Shown in pieces: positions 43,664 to 52,305 of a stretch of 64,000 nt of DNA (positions are counted from its first letter, which is position 1; each line of letters opens with the position of its first letter). This DNA is from Amycolatopsis palatopharyngis. Lineage in GTDB: Bacteria > Actinomycetota > Actinomycetes > Mycobacteriales > Pseudonocardiaceae. The position numbers were made by a program, and so were the translations under genes. The notes beneath the pieces were generated by a model that ran no database searches, was not told the origin of the DNA, and saw only the letters and a program-made list of their open reading frames with translations. The stretch covers positions 1 through 64,000 of the forward strand of contig NZ_PQHZ01000016.1 of assembly GCF_003385185.1 (NCBI RefSeq). The letters run 5' to 3'.

Positions 43664-45226
43664 TCACGAAGGTGGCCGGCTTGGGTCGTCCTCGAGGCCG
43701 ATCAACGATCGCCGTACGAGGTCCGCCACCGCGGGTTCGGCCGCGGCGCGTTCGTCCGCCACGAGACCGAGCCGGGTCCTGCGGTCGAGGACATCCCCCG
43801 AGTCGAGCGCGCCCTCGTGCCGGACCGCCCACACCACCTCGGCCGCGGTGACCGCACAGCCGGGAAACAGCGGTTCTGCGAGGTCCGGGTCCAGTTCGCC
43901 AGGGGCGGCGACCCGGAGTGCCTCGATCCCGTACTTCTCCACCAGCCGTGCCGGTGCCTGCACCGAGGGCAGCCGGTCCCTCCTGGTGGCGCCCAGCAGT
44001 GGTAGCCAGCGGGTGCGGACCGGGCCCGCAGGCAGTCCGGCCGCCGAGACCGCCGCGTCGACGGCGTCCTCGGCCATTCCGCGGTAGGTGGTGAGGTCGC
44101 CACCCACCACGGTGAGTACGCCCTCCGGCGAGGTGAGCACGGCATGCTTCCTGGACAGGTCCACCGTTCGTCCGTGGGTGTGGATCAGCGGTCGCAGGCC
44201 CGCGTAGCGGCCCAGCACGTCTGCCTCGGTGAGATCCCGTTCCAGGACGGTGGACGCGGTGGCGAGTAGAAAGTCCACATCAGACTGTGGAACCACGGCG
44301 GCGTCCGGTGAATCGACCGGCACCGGCTCGTCGGTGAGCCCGAGGTACAACCTGCCGCCGGGCTGGGGCAGCAGCAGCACGAACCGGTCGCGCTCGCCGG
44401 GGACCGGCACCAGCACAGCGGTACCACCGAGCCCGGTAGCGCCGGTGTCGAGCACCAGGTGGGATCCGCGGGAAGTGGACAACCGCACCGAGGGGACCAG
44501 CGTTCCTGCCCACACACCCGTCGCGTTCACCACCTGCCGTGCGTGCAGTTCGAGTGACTCGCCGGTCAGTTCATCGGTGGCGTGCACGTTGTCTCGGTCC
44601 ACGTCGTTCGCCCGAACCCGCGGGAGGATCCTGGCTCCGAACGCCGCGGCGGTTCTGGCGAGGGAGACCACCAGCCTGGCGTCGTCGGTGAGAGCGCCTT
44701 CGTAGGACAGCAGCCCGCCGCGCAGGCCGCCGCGGTGCAGGCCGGGTGCGAGTGCGAGCGCCTCGACCGGTGGAATCGTTCTCGGCCGGGGCAGCACGTC
44801 TGCCGGTGTGCCTGCCGCGCGGCGCAGCGCGTCTCCCGCGAGCAGACCCGCTGTGACGCGTGCGCGCTCCGCCCGGGATGTCCCGGGCAGCAACGGAAGC
44901 AGTTGTCCCAGCGGATGGGTCAGGTGCGGGGCTGTTCTGGCCATCAGGATGTGTCGTTCGACGGCGGTCTCGTGGGCGAGCGCGGCATTGCCCCTGGCGA
45001 GATGACGCAGGCCACCGTGGACCAGTTTGCTGGACCAGCGGGAGGTGCCGAATGCCAGATCGTCGGCCTCGATCAGGGCGACCGAAAGCCCCCGCGAAGT
45101 CGCGTCCAGCGCGATCCCTGCGCCGGTCACCCCGCCGCCCACCACCAGTACGTCGACCGTCTCGCCGCAGGCCAGCCGATCGAGCTCACGCCGTCTGCGG
45201 CGGGCGTTGAGCGAGCCGTGGATCAT
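43664..45226 (-). CDS. glpD: Glycerol-3-phosphate dehydrogenase (FAD-dependent)
   Basis: A 520-aa FAD-dependent glycerol-3-phosphate dehydrogenase of the membrane-associated GlpD type, passing electrons from glycerol-3-phosphate to quinone and forming DHAP. The FAD Rossmann motif VLVVGGGVTGAGIALDATSR is at about residues 25-44, SRWSSKLVHGGLRHL at about 63-77, and VVGGDLTTYRGMAEDAVD near residue 385. The C-terminal domain is present though short. The ATG at 45226 overlaps the stop of the upstream TetR gene (ATGA), so it is translated from that mRNA and likely regulated by that TetR. Between its 3' end and the ABC ATPase gene start (43454-43663) I see no gene. Confidence 0.94.
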   Translation of the reverse strand: MIHGSLNARRRRRELDRLACGETVDVLVVGGGVTGAGIALDATSRGLSVALIEADDLAFGTSRWSSKLVHGGLRHLARGNAALAHETAVERHILMARTAPHLTHPLGQLLPLLPGTSRAERARVTAGLLAGDALRRAAGTPADVLPRPRTIPPVEALALAPGLHRGGLRGGLLSYEGALTDDARLVVSLARTAAAFGARILPRVRANDVDRDNVHATDELTGESLELHARQVVNATGVWAGTLVPSVRLSTSRGSHLVLDTGATGLGGTAVLVPVPGERDRFVLLLPQPGGRLYLGLTDEPVPVDSPDAAVVPQSDVDFLLATASTVLERDLTEADVLGRYAGLRPLIHTHGRTVDLSRKHAVLTSPEGVLTVVGGDLTTYRGMAEDAVDAAVSAAGLPAGPVRTRWLPLLGATRRDRLPSVQAPARLVEKYGIEALRVAAPGELDPDLAEPLFPGCAVTAAEVVWAVRHEGALDSGDVLDRRTRLGLVADERAAAEPAVADLVRRSLIGLEDDPSRPPS

Positions 45227-45876
45227 GTTCCGGGCTCCGGGCGCAGGGTGGCGTCCAGGAGATGCCGGAGTTCCGCCAGCAGCGCCCCCTTGTCGACGTC
45301 GGTGGTCGCAGGCCGGAGCGAGAGGACGAACGACTGGACCACGAGCAGTACCGCGCGCACCTGTACGGCACTGTCCGCACCCCGGATGGAGCCGTCCTGG
45401 TGTCCCGCCGTGACCTGGGCGGTCAGCACCTGCTCGGCTAGGCGCTGGGTGGCGCCAAGACGCTGCACGACGTACGGCATGACGAGTTCGGCGTCGAGGT
45501 CGAGCACCGTTCGCATCAACGGGTCGGTGACCAGTGCGCGCACGGCGGCGACCGCACTGTCCACCAGCCGCTGCCGCGCGGTGTCCGCGGTGGCCGCTCC
45601 GGCGGTGGTACCGCGCAGGAGGGTGCCGAACTCCCTGGTCATCAACGCGGCGAGGACGCTGCGGACGTCCGGGAACCGGCGGTACAACGTCATGCGGCTG
45701 ACACGGGCGGTACGGGCGATCTCGGCAAGGGTGGTGCGGCGCACGCCCTTGTCGAGCACGCATGAGCGGGCCGCGTCGAGCAGAACGTCGTCGGAGACGC
45801 GAGAGGCGGCGGGCCGGGAACGCGTATCGGACAGTGCGCTACCCGGGCCACGTTCACTGTGACGTTTAGTCTCCAT
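45223..45876 (-). CDS. TetR-family regulator coupled to glpD
   Basis: A 217-aa TetR repressor. The helix-turn-helix is TTLAEIARTARVSRMTLYRR followed by FPDVRSVLAALM (about residues 48-79). The C-terminal domain has AELVMPYVVQRLGATQRLAE. Its ATG at 45876 lies inside a TGTGAC...GTCACA dyad, consistent with autoregulation. glpD overlaps its stop codon by 4 bp, so regulator and enzyme form one transcription unit; a glycerol-3-phosphate- or lipid-related inducer would be logical but is not shown. Confidence 0.9.
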   Translation of the reverse strand: METKRHSERGPGSALSDTRSRPAASRVSDDVLLDAARSCVLDKGVRRTTLAEIARTARVSRMTLYRRFPDVRSVLAALMTREFGTLLRGTTAGAATADTARQRLVDSAVAAVRALVTDPLMRTVLDLDAELVMPYVVQRLGATQRLAEQVLTAQVTAGHQDGSIRGADSAVQVRAVLLVVQSFVLSLRPATTDVDKGALLAELRHLLDATLRPEPGT

Positions 45877-45884
45877 TTGTCACA
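45859..45884 (-). promoter_or_regulatory. Dyad over TetR-glpD start
   Basis: TGTGAC (45859-45864) and GTCACA (45879-45884) flank 14 bp and straddle the start codon of the TetR gene. Probable autorepression site; 6-bp arms only. Confidence 0.4.
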
Positions 45885-46033
45885 CTTTAATGGTGATCCA
45901 CATCGTCGACCACTGTCTTCACCGTTCGTGGACGCCTGGGTTGTCCTGGTCGAGCGTATCGGCCCGCACGCGATTCGGCGCGTTCTGTCGTCGCGGCGAG
46001 CGGCTGCCTCTGACCGCTCGAGCAGAACCCTGG

Positions 46034-47308
46034 TCAGGGATTGATCAGGTAGACGATCCCGCCTGGTCCGCCCGCCACGTCACCGTCCGCATCGAGGCGT
46101 TGCGTTCGCTGCCAGATCGTCTCGAACTGCGCGCGGTCGTACACGTTACGCACGCCCGCGTTGCTGTTCGAGGCTGGATCGTTCGCGATCACGTCACCGT
46201 CTTCGGTGAACCCGACGACGACCATGATGTGTCCCGCGGTGCCGTATCCCGCCCCGTCCAGTTCACTCTCCAGAAAGGACTGCGAGGTGATCACCGGGAT
46301 GCCCCTGGCGATGTAGCCTTCCAGTTCGGCCAGTGAGTGCAGGCGGGTGATGTGCCCGCGTAGCCCGTAGTGTGCCGCATAGGCGGTGTTGAACGGCCAG
46401 TTTCCGGTGCCCTCATAGGAGTAGTCGTAGGTGTGCCGAGCCGCGTGCGCGACACTTCGATCGGTGTATCCGGCCGGGATCCAGGACAGCTCTCGCTGAC
46501 TCGGCTTACGGCCCCAGTATTCGATCACCATCTGGGTGGCCGTCGGGCTGCACCAGTTCTGCCCGCCCCCGCCGTACTCCGGATACTGTCCTTTGTGGAT
46601 GTTCTGCGCGTAGCGTGGTACGGGAAGCTCGATTCCGCGCGCCGCACCGGGGGTGGAGGTGGGTACCTCGAACCGATCGGGCACCGCGGAGGTCATCGCG
46701 CCGACGGCGCTCACCATCGGGGTCGCCCTGCTGCCCTGTTCGCGGTAGAGGGTCACTCGCAGACGGTAGGACCGCAGGGTCACACCTGTCTTGGTGGCCA
46801 GTGTGTCGACGAAGACACTGGCGTGCTCGTCGCGTTGGCCCGCGACGGTGGTGCGCTGGATGTCGCCGTCGCCGTGGGCCCATTGGCCGAGCACGTACCA
46901 GTTGGTCTCGTTCCCGTTCGCTGTCCTGGCGCTGGCTTCCACCTGCAACCACGTTTTACGTGGGGTACGGGCGTTCCAGGAGGCCACGAGCTCGGTCGCG
47001 TCGAAACCGGGTTCGTAGCTCGGCGAGGTCCAGGTGCCGAACTCATAGGTCCGGGTGGTGCCGAGTGCGGGTTCGCTGCGCTGGACCGTGCCCGAGGGGT
47101 GAGTGATTCTGAGCCCGCCGGCGCCGGGGGAGACGCCCTCGCGCGAGCCCGCCGCGAAATCCCTGCTGGAAGCCCACTCGTGATAGTCGATCGATTCTTC
47201 CCCGCTCGCCGCCGCACTCGCTCGGATGCCGGACGGCTGTGCTGTCGCGGGCACGGCCATCGCCGCCATGGCCAGGACCAGCATCATCGTGAGGGCACGT
47301 CCGCGCAT
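46034..47308 (-). CDS. Secreted C39-type peptidase-like protein
   Basis: A 424-aa exported protein. Residues 1-23 form a Sec signal (RALTMMLVLAMAAMAVPATA). The first 200 residues are a beta-rich domain (WASSRDFAAGSREGVSPGAG) that resembles binding modules, and the C-terminal 200 are a papain-like C39 cysteine peptidase domain: nucleophile Cys in NWCSPTATQMVIEYWG, His in GTAGHIMVVVGF and Asn/Asp in VIANDPASNSNAGV. Such standalone exported C39 domains cleave cell-wall or secreted peptides in actinobacteria. The ATG at 47308 has GAGTGGAG upstream. No adjacent ABC transporter or bacteriocin gene is seen, so it is not obviously a bacteriocin processor. Confidence 0.87.
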   Translation of the reverse strand: MRGRALTMMLVLAMAAMAVPATAQPSGIRASAAASGEESIDYHEWASSRDFAAGSREGVSPGAGGLRITHPSGTVQRSEPALGTTRTYEFGTWTSPSYEPGFDATELVASWNARTPRKTWLQVEASARTANGNETNWYVLGQWAHGDGDIQRTTVAGQRDEHASVFVDTLATKTGVTLRSYRLRVTLYREQGSRATPMVSAVGAMTSAVPDRFEVPTSTPGAARGIELPVPRYAQNIHKGQYPEYGGGGQNWCSPTATQMVIEYWGRKPSQRELSWIPAGYTDRSVAHAARHTYDYSYEGTGNWPFNTAYAAHYGLRGHITRLHSLAELEGYIARGIPVITSQSFLESELDGAGYGTAGHIMVVVGFTEDGDVIANDPASNSNAGVRNVYDRAQFETIWQRTQRLDADGDVAGGPGGIVYLINP

Positions 47309-47385
47309 GTCGCTCCACTCTTCGCACTTGCAAGATAGTGGAGGATTTTCACCCTAAATCCACTGGTTGTAAACCTCTGTCTGGA

Positions 47386-47787
47386 CTAACCGAGCACGGC
47401 CTGTGTCTGGGTGACCTTCGCGATCAGGGTGTCGTGGTCGTCGTGAATCTCGGTCTCCACCACGATGATCCTGCGGCCCACGTGTAGTGGCCGGGAGGAC
47501 GCGACGGCTTCTCCGGAGCGCACCGCACGCAGGAAGTTGGTCTTCGACTCGATCGTGGTGGTGCCCTGTGCGCCGTCCGGCAGGTTCAGGAACGCGCACA
47601 CTGCCGCGTTGGCGTCGGCCAGCGACATGAGCACGCCGCCATGCAACACACCACCGAGCGTGCAGAGCGTCTCGTCCCACGCCACACTGCTGCGCACGAG
47701 TTCGGCGGCATGTTCGAGTACCCGTACGCCGAGGCGTTCGGTGAACGGCATGGTGCGGTGGAAGAGTGCGGTGCCTTCGGTGTCCAT
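47386..47787 (-). CDS. PaaI-type hotdog thioesterase
   Basis: A 133-aa single hotdog-fold acyl-CoA thioesterase of the PaaI/YbgC-like group. The active segment LCTLGGVLHGGVLMSLADAN (about residues 41-60) contains the HGG motif and catalytic acidic residue, followed by TTIESKTNFLRAVRSGEAVA and VGRRIIVVETEIHDDHDTLI. It likely cleaves aromatic or short acyl-CoA esters. The ATG at 47787 lacks a clear ribosome-binding site. It lies between a phosphoesterase gene and the C39 gene, all on the minus strand. Confidence 0.9.
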   Translation of the reverse strand: MDTEGTALFHRTMPFTERLGVRVLEHAAELVRSSVAWDETLCTLGGVLHGGVLMSLADANAAVCAFLNLPDGAQGTTTIESKTNFLRAVRSGEAVASSRPLHVGRRIIVVETEIHDDHDTLIAKVTQTQAVLG

Positions 47788-47850
47788 GCCCGCCAGCCTG
47801 CCGGGGCAGGCAGAGGTGCGTCCATTACCTCTGGGGTAATCGCGGTGGCG

Positions 47851-49581
47851 TCAGCGCAACGGGTGCACCAGTAGTAGTTCGGTATTGCGGTCTGCCGTGC
47901 CGCCCACCCGGCCTGGTTCCGCATGTACGTCGTTGTACGACAGTTCGCGGTACAACGAGGCCAGCGCGCCGGGTGAGGTGTCGTCGTAGCTCGCGGAGTA
48001 GGGAGCATCGGACTCGACCAGCGTGGTGAACAGCGACAGCGTGCCGTCGGCGTTGTCGGCGAACTCGAGCACGCGCGCGTGCTGGGGGAAGTCCACATGC
48101 GAGGCGGTGTTGATCTCCCAGAACCCTTGTGCGGGCGTGTTTCCCTGGTGCGCGACGACCCTGTTCAGGTGTGTGTGGCCGTTGACCCAGGCGAGCACGT
48201 TCGGGAACCGGTTGAGCATTCCGGCGAAGGTGTCCCCGTTCAGCCTCGGGTCGAGCGGACTGCGCGAGTCCGGCAGGACGTTGCCCATCGTGTCGCTCGT
48301 GTGATGGCTGAAGAGAACGAACAGCTCGTCGCTGACGTTCTGCGTGACCTTGCGGCCCCAGAAGTTGTAGTAGGTGGAACTGGCGCGACGCAGGGTTCGC
48401 TCGACCCAGAGGTACTGGGCCAGGCCGATCGAGCCGTCGGCGAACCCTGCCAGAGTTGTGGTGTCGAGACTGATTCCGGTGATGCCGGGGGCGATCTGGA
48501 ACGTGTAGTACACCTCGCGGCCGTCGGCGTTGGCCTCGGTGAAGCCGTGACCGTTCGGGCCGGGGCCGGCATTGGCGGGGTCAAGGTGCGCCTGCACGAA
48601 TTCGGCGGTACCGAACGGGGTGCGCCGCTCGTCGGGGGTGATCTCGCGGATCGTGCCGCCGCCGCTGAAGAGTTCGGCGATCGGAAGCGTTCCGCCCGGC
48701 TTCTTCATCGCGGCGGCCAGTGTCCTGGACGTGCGCTCGTCCTTGCCGATCACCTTGCGTCGGCCGGTGTAGAAGTACTCGATGCCGGGAAGGTTGGCGG
48801 GCAGTGTGCCGACCGGGGTGTTGTCGTGGTTGCCGAACGTGCAGTACCAGGGGATGTCCAGACCTGGCGAGGAGAACCGCGTGATCGCCGCGTCGAGCAG
48901 GCCGGGCAGGTGCGGGAAACCCTTCTCGGTGTACTCGTCCCGCAGGACGGTGCCGGGATTCCAGTAGTGCGCGGATCCGGAGTCCTGTACGCCCTCGTAC
49001 CTGTTCGGATCGCCCGTGTTGGGGGTGATGCTGCCACCGTTCAGCAGGTCGAGGAACCAGGAGAGTTCGACCTGCTCGTGGTTGTCGGTGTTGTCCCCCG
49101 TGGTCATCATGAAGTCCAGTGGGCGACCGGTGAACGGCCCGCCTGCCAGTGCGTTGACCCGGTTCACCAGGGAGGCCGTCGACACCACCCCCAATGTCTC
49201 TTGTGGACGGTGGGCGGATCCGGTGAAGGAGTGCAGGTACTCGAACCGGACCGGGGACTGGGTGTCGGTGATGTGCAGGTCGGTGAACTGGACGAAGGAG
49301 GCGACTGCGGTGCGCCGGTCGTCCCGGCCGGCCTTGGCTGGTGTGAGATCCTGCCGCACGACGACCGGCCAGCCCGGTCCAGAGGTGAGGCGGGTGTAAC
49401 CCGGCCCCGGGCTTACCGGCGTAGCCACCGACTCCAGCGTGGTGCCCGAGGGCGCGATCGTGCGCCGGGTGGTCTCCCGCAGCGCCCTGTCGATCGCGCT
49501 CGCTGCCGGGGTGCACAGAAGCAGTCCGGCGCCGGACAACCCGGCGGCGGTGACGAATCCTCTTCGAGTCAGCTCGGCCAC
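47851..49581 (-). CDS. Tat-exported metallophosphoesterase (TIGR03767 family)
   Basis: A 576-aa calcineurin-like metallophosphoesterase of the long TIGR03767 group. The N-terminus has a twin-arginine signal (LTRRGFVTAAGLSGAGLLL). Metal-binding motifs are FVQFTDLHITDTQ (D-x-H), MMTTGDNTDNHEQ (GD), CTFGNHDNTPVG (GNHD) and, near the C-terminus, VLFSHHTSDTM and WVNGHTHLNRV (GHxH). A conserved insertion region separates them. It would act in the periplasm/cell wall on an unknown phosphodiester or monoester. The GTG at 49581 opens VAELTRRGF. Confidence 0.93.
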   Translation of the reverse strand: MAELTRRGFVTAAGLSGAGLLLCTPAASAIDRALRETTRRTIAPSGTTLESVATPVSPGPGYTRLTSGPGWPVVVRQDLTPAKAGRDDRRTAVASFVQFTDLHITDTQSPVRFEYLHSFTGSAHRPQETLGVVSTASLVNRVNALAGGPFTGRPLDFMMTTGDNTDNHEQVELSWFLDLLNGGSITPNTGDPNRYEGVQDSGSAHYWNPGTVLRDEYTEKGFPHLPGLLDAAITRFSSPGLDIPWYCTFGNHDNTPVGTLPANLPGIEYFYTGRRKVIGKDERTSRTLAAAMKKPGGTLPIAELFSGGGTIREITPDERRTPFGTAEFVQAHLDPANAGPGPNGHGFTEANADGREVYYTFQIAPGITGISLDTTTLAGFADGSIGLAQYLWVERTLRRASSTYYNFWGRKVTQNVSDELFVLFSHHTSDTMGNVLPDSRSPLDPRLNGDTFAGMLNRFPNVLAWVNGHTHLNRVVAHQGNTPAQGFWEINTASHVDFPQHARVLEFADNADGTLSLFTTLVESDAPYSASYDDTSPGALASLYRELSYNDVHAEPGRVGGTADRNTELLLVHPLR

Positions 49582-49703
49582 GGCACTCCCCAGTCAGCTA
49601 CGAACGGTGTCGGTGCGAACACAGTGCCGTCCGAGGCTAACCGAGCGGTGAACACCGGGGAAGCCAAACGCGAAATTTCGTCACGTTTTGCGGGGGTGGG
49701 GGT

Positions 49704-49754
49704 TCCCCAATGTGGCATTGGGGACGTTCAAGTTCCCGAAAGCCACATTGGGGA
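49704..49754. repeat. 30-bp-period palindrome array, 2 units, behind fadD
   Basis: Unit 49704-49724 (arms TCCCCAATG/CATTGGGGA around TGG) and unit 49734-49754, which is the reverse complement of the first unit of the 30187 array. The spacer is CGTTCAAGT. The array sits 27 bp beyond the fadD stop codon (minus strand) and the two units are nearly reverse complementary to each other. Confidence 0.95.
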
Positions 49755-49781
49755 ACCCCTTGAGGCGGCTGCGGCGGCCAG

Positions 49782-51410
49782 TCAGAGGCGGCTGATGTCG
49801 AGCTTGCCCTCGGAGTGGAAGGCGCGCAGACGCTTCTTGTCGAACTTGCCGACGCTGGTCTTCGGCACCTCCTCGACGAAGGTCCAGTTCTCCGGCAGCT
49901 GCCATTTGGCGACCTTGTCGGCCAGGAACTCCCGCAGGTCGGCGGCCGTGACGTTCTGGCCCTCGCGCACGACGACCGCGACCAGTGGGCGCTCGTCCCA
50001 CTTCTCGTCCGGCACACCGATCACCGCGGCCTCCGCGACGGCGGGGTGCCCCATCACGGCGTTCTCCAGGTCCACCGACGAGATCCACTCGCCGCCGGAC
50101 TTGATCACGTCCTTTGCGCGGTCGGTCAGGGTCAGGAAGCCGTCCGGGGTGATCTTGCCGACGTCACCGGTGCGCAGCCAGCCCTCGTGGAACTTCTCCG
50201 GGTCGACCGACTCGCCGCCGTAGTACGAACCAGCGATCCACGGGCCCTGTACCTCGAGTTCGCCGACGCTCTCGCCGTCCCACGGCATCTCCTCGCCGGA
50301 GTCGCCGATCAGCCTGGCGCGCACGGAGGCCGGGAACCGGCCCTGCGTATAGCGGTATGCCCACGCCTCCTGCCCGCTCACCGAAGCGGGTGGGCGGGCG
50401 ACGCTGCCCAGCGGCGAGGTCTCGGTCATGCCCCAGGCATGCAGCACCGGGACGTCGTACTGCTCCTCGAAGGCGTGCATCATCGCGGGCGGCGCGGCGG
50501 ATCCGCCGACCACGACCTCCCGGACATGCGAGATGTCCTGCGGGTTGGCGTCCAGGTGGGCCAGCAGTCCCTGCCAGATGGTCGGTACGGCGGCCGCCAT
50601 GGTCGGCTTCTCCGCCGCCAGGATCTCCGCGATCGGGCCCGGCTGCAGGAACCGGTCCGGCATGACCAGTGAGGCGCCGACCATCAGCGCGGCGTAGGGC
50701 AGTCCCCAGGACATCGCGTGGAACATCGGCACGATCGCCAGCGATTTGTCCGCCTGCGAGAGGCGCATGCTGTCGCTCATGCATACCTGCATGGAGTGCA
50801 GCCAGATGGACCGGTGCGAGTAGGCGACACCCTTCGGGTCGCCGGTCGTTCCCGACGTGTAGCACATCGCCGCGGCCGAGCGCTCGTCCACGACCGGCCA
50901 GTCGAAGGTGTCCGGTGCGGCCGCGAGCAGCTCCTCGTACGAGTGCACCTGGATCGAGTCCGGGGCCTGCAGGGTCGAGGGGTCGCCGTTGGCCACGATC
51001 ACGTGCTTGACGGTTTTCATCTCCGGCAGCTGCTTGGCCAGCAACGGCACGAGCGTGCCGTCCACGATGATCGCGTGGTCCTCCGCGTGATTGGCGACGA
51101 AGACCAGTTGCTCGGGGAACAGGCGGATGTTCAGGGTGTGCAGTACGGCACCCATCGCCGGAATCGCGAGATAGGCCTCGAGGTGTTCGGCGTTGTTCCA
51201 CATGAACGTGCCGACCCGCTGGTCCCCGTCCACGCCCAGGCCGCGAAGCGCGTTCGCCAGCTTGGCCGAACGCTCGCCGATCTCCCCGAACGTCCTACGG
51301 CGGGATTCCGAGCCCGTCCAGGTGAGGACCTCGCTCTCGGAGTGGACGGTAGTGCCGTGGCGGAGCAGATCCGCCAGTGACAGCTGTGCGTCCTGCATGG
51401 TGCTCAACAT
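49782..51410 (-). CDS. Long-chain fatty-acid-CoA ligase
   Basis: A 542-aa ANL-superfamily acyl-CoA synthetase of the long/medium-chain FadD type. Motif A3 is MCYTSGTTGDPKGVAYSHRS, motif A5 LHAWGMTETSPLGSV, motif A7 GWLRTGDVGKITPDGFLTL, A8 DRAKDVIKSGGEWISSVDLE and the catalytic Lys is in VGKFDKKRL near the C-terminus. It activates a fatty acid to acyl-CoA for beta-oxidation or lipid synthesis. GGGAGT lies 6 nt before the ATG at 51410. The 393 bp to mihF (51411-51803) holds promoters in both directions. Confidence 0.94.
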   Translation of the reverse strand: MLSTMQDAQLSLADLLRHGTTVHSESEVLTWTGSESRRRTFGEIGERSAKLANALRGLGVDGDQRVGTFMWNNAEHLEAYLAIPAMGAVLHTLNIRLFPEQLVFVANHAEDHAIIVDGTLVPLLAKQLPEMKTVKHVIVANGDPSTLQAPDSIQVHSYEELLAAAPDTFDWPVVDERSAAAMCYTSGTTGDPKGVAYSHRSIWLHSMQVCMSDSMRLSQADKSLAIVPMFHAMSWGLPYAALMVGASLVMPDRFLQPGPIAEILAAEKPTMAAAVPTIWQGLLAHLDANPQDISHVREVVVGGSAAPPAMMHAFEEQYDVPVLHAWGMTETSPLGSVARPPASVSGQEAWAYRYTQGRFPASVRARLIGDSGEEMPWDGESVGELEVQGPWIAGSYYGGESVDPEKFHEGWLRTGDVGKITPDGFLTLTDRAKDVIKSGGEWISSVDLENAVMGHPAVAEAAVIGVPDEKWDERPLVAVVVREGQNVTAADLREFLADKVAKWQLPENWTFVEEVPKTSVGKFDKKRLRAFHSEGKLDISRL

Positions 51411-51803
51411 CGTGACTCCCGCATCGTTGCTCGCTCGACAGTGTCTTGCTCAAGACTCCTCAGTGAACCAAGTCACGGGCGACTCTAATGCGACTCGGGC
51501 ATACGAGGCATGTGCACGATGCACAAGCGTTGCGTCGGCCCACTGGGCCGAGTGATAGACCGATCCGCAGGTTGCAGCAGGTAGTGGTGCTGTGGCGGGT
51601 TGTGCTCTACCGGGTCATTTATGCGTGTCGGTGTCACGCGCGAACCGCAGGTGGCGTTTACTGGGGCCGTGGCAGGGCGGTCCTACCAGCGCTTGCAGTT
51701 GCAAGCATTGGTGGCTGCTTGTCGCCACTGAGGGCCTCCGCCCGGATTTCACCGTTCTGGTGCCGGGCGTGAGGTGGACACCTGAGAAGGAAGGACTAGT
51801 GCG
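51411..51803. other. Divergent intergenic region fadD/mihF
   Basis: 393 bp without a gene between divergent fadD and mihF. It includes the palindrome at 51691-51706 (GCTTGCA-GT-TGCAAGC), a small dyad TCGGCCCA/TGGGCCGA at about 51536-51552, and a ribosome-binding site for mihF. No tRNA or small protein gene is credible. Confidence 0.6.
51691..51706. promoter_or_regulatory. Palindrome upstream of mihF
   Basis: GCTTGCA and TGCAAGC flank GT, a perfect 7-bp dyad about 98 bp before the mihF start: operator candidate. Confidence 0.45.
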
Positions 51804-52115
51804 TTGGCTCTGCCTACGTTGACTCCGGAGCAGCGTGCGGACGCCCTGGCCAAGGCGGCCGAGGCTCGCAAGGCGCGCTCCGAGCTGCTTGCGTCGATCA
51901 AGTCCGGCAAGGAGAGCATCGACAAGGTGCTCAAGCGGGCCAAGGAAGACAAGACGATCGGCAAGACCAAGGTCACCCAGCTACTCAAGGCCGTACCGGG
52001 TCTTGGCGCGGTCAAGGTGGCGGCCCTGCTCGAGCAGGCCGGCATCGACCCCGACCGGCGTGCTGCCGGCCTCGGTGAGCGCCAGCGCGAAGCTCTGCTC
52101 GACGCGCTGAAGTAG
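51804..52115 (+). CDS. mihF: Mycobacterial-type integration host factor (mIHF)
   Basis: A 103-aa basic nucleoid protein of the actinobacterial IHF family, needed for DNA bending, chromosome organisation and mycobacteriophage-type integration. The N-terminus MALPTLTPEQRADALAKAAE, helix region KARSELLASIKSG and the helix-two-turn-helix KVTQLLKAVPGLGAVKVAAL match the family; C-terminal GLGERQREALLDAL is standard. The start is a TTG at 51804 with GAAGGAAGGA 8 nt upstream; this gives the expected MALP N-terminus of mycobacterial and Streptomyces homologues. It is followed by a terminator at 52141-52176. Being essential in mycobacteria, it is probably expressed constitutively. Confidence 0.94.
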   Translation: MALPTLTPEQRADALAKAAEARKARSELLASIKSGKESIDKVLKRAKEDKTIGKTKVTQLLKAVPGLGAVKVAALLEQAGIDPDRRAAGLGERQREALLDALK

Positions 52116-52140
52116 CCCGACCAGGAGCGTTTCGAACTCG

Positions 52141-52176
52141 CGCGCGGCCGGGGTGTCCAGCACCCCGGCCCGCGCG
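52141..52176 (+). terminator. mihF terminator
   Basis: CGCGCGGCCGGGGTG (52141-52155) pairs with CACCCCGGCCCGCGCG (52161-52176) with one bulged C and a 5-nt loop, 26 bp after the mihF stop. Confidence 0.85.
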
Positions 52177-52305
52177 AGAAACAAGCCTGCGCTCCTGCGG
52201 CACCATGACCGACCTCACTGGCCGTCCGGTCCGGCATTTCACCCGTAGGGGTGCATGCTGAACTGGACGGGTGCGGAAATCCCGCGCGTGAAGGAGCTGA
52301 GGTCG

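Noticed and set aside
46034-47308. C39 peptidase as bacteriocin-processing protein
   Set aside because: It has a Sec signal and no fused or adjacent ABC exporter or leader-peptide gene.
51411-51803. tRNA or small protein gene in the fadD-mihF gap
   Set aside because: No cloverleaf and no frame with a ribosome-binding site except mihF itself.
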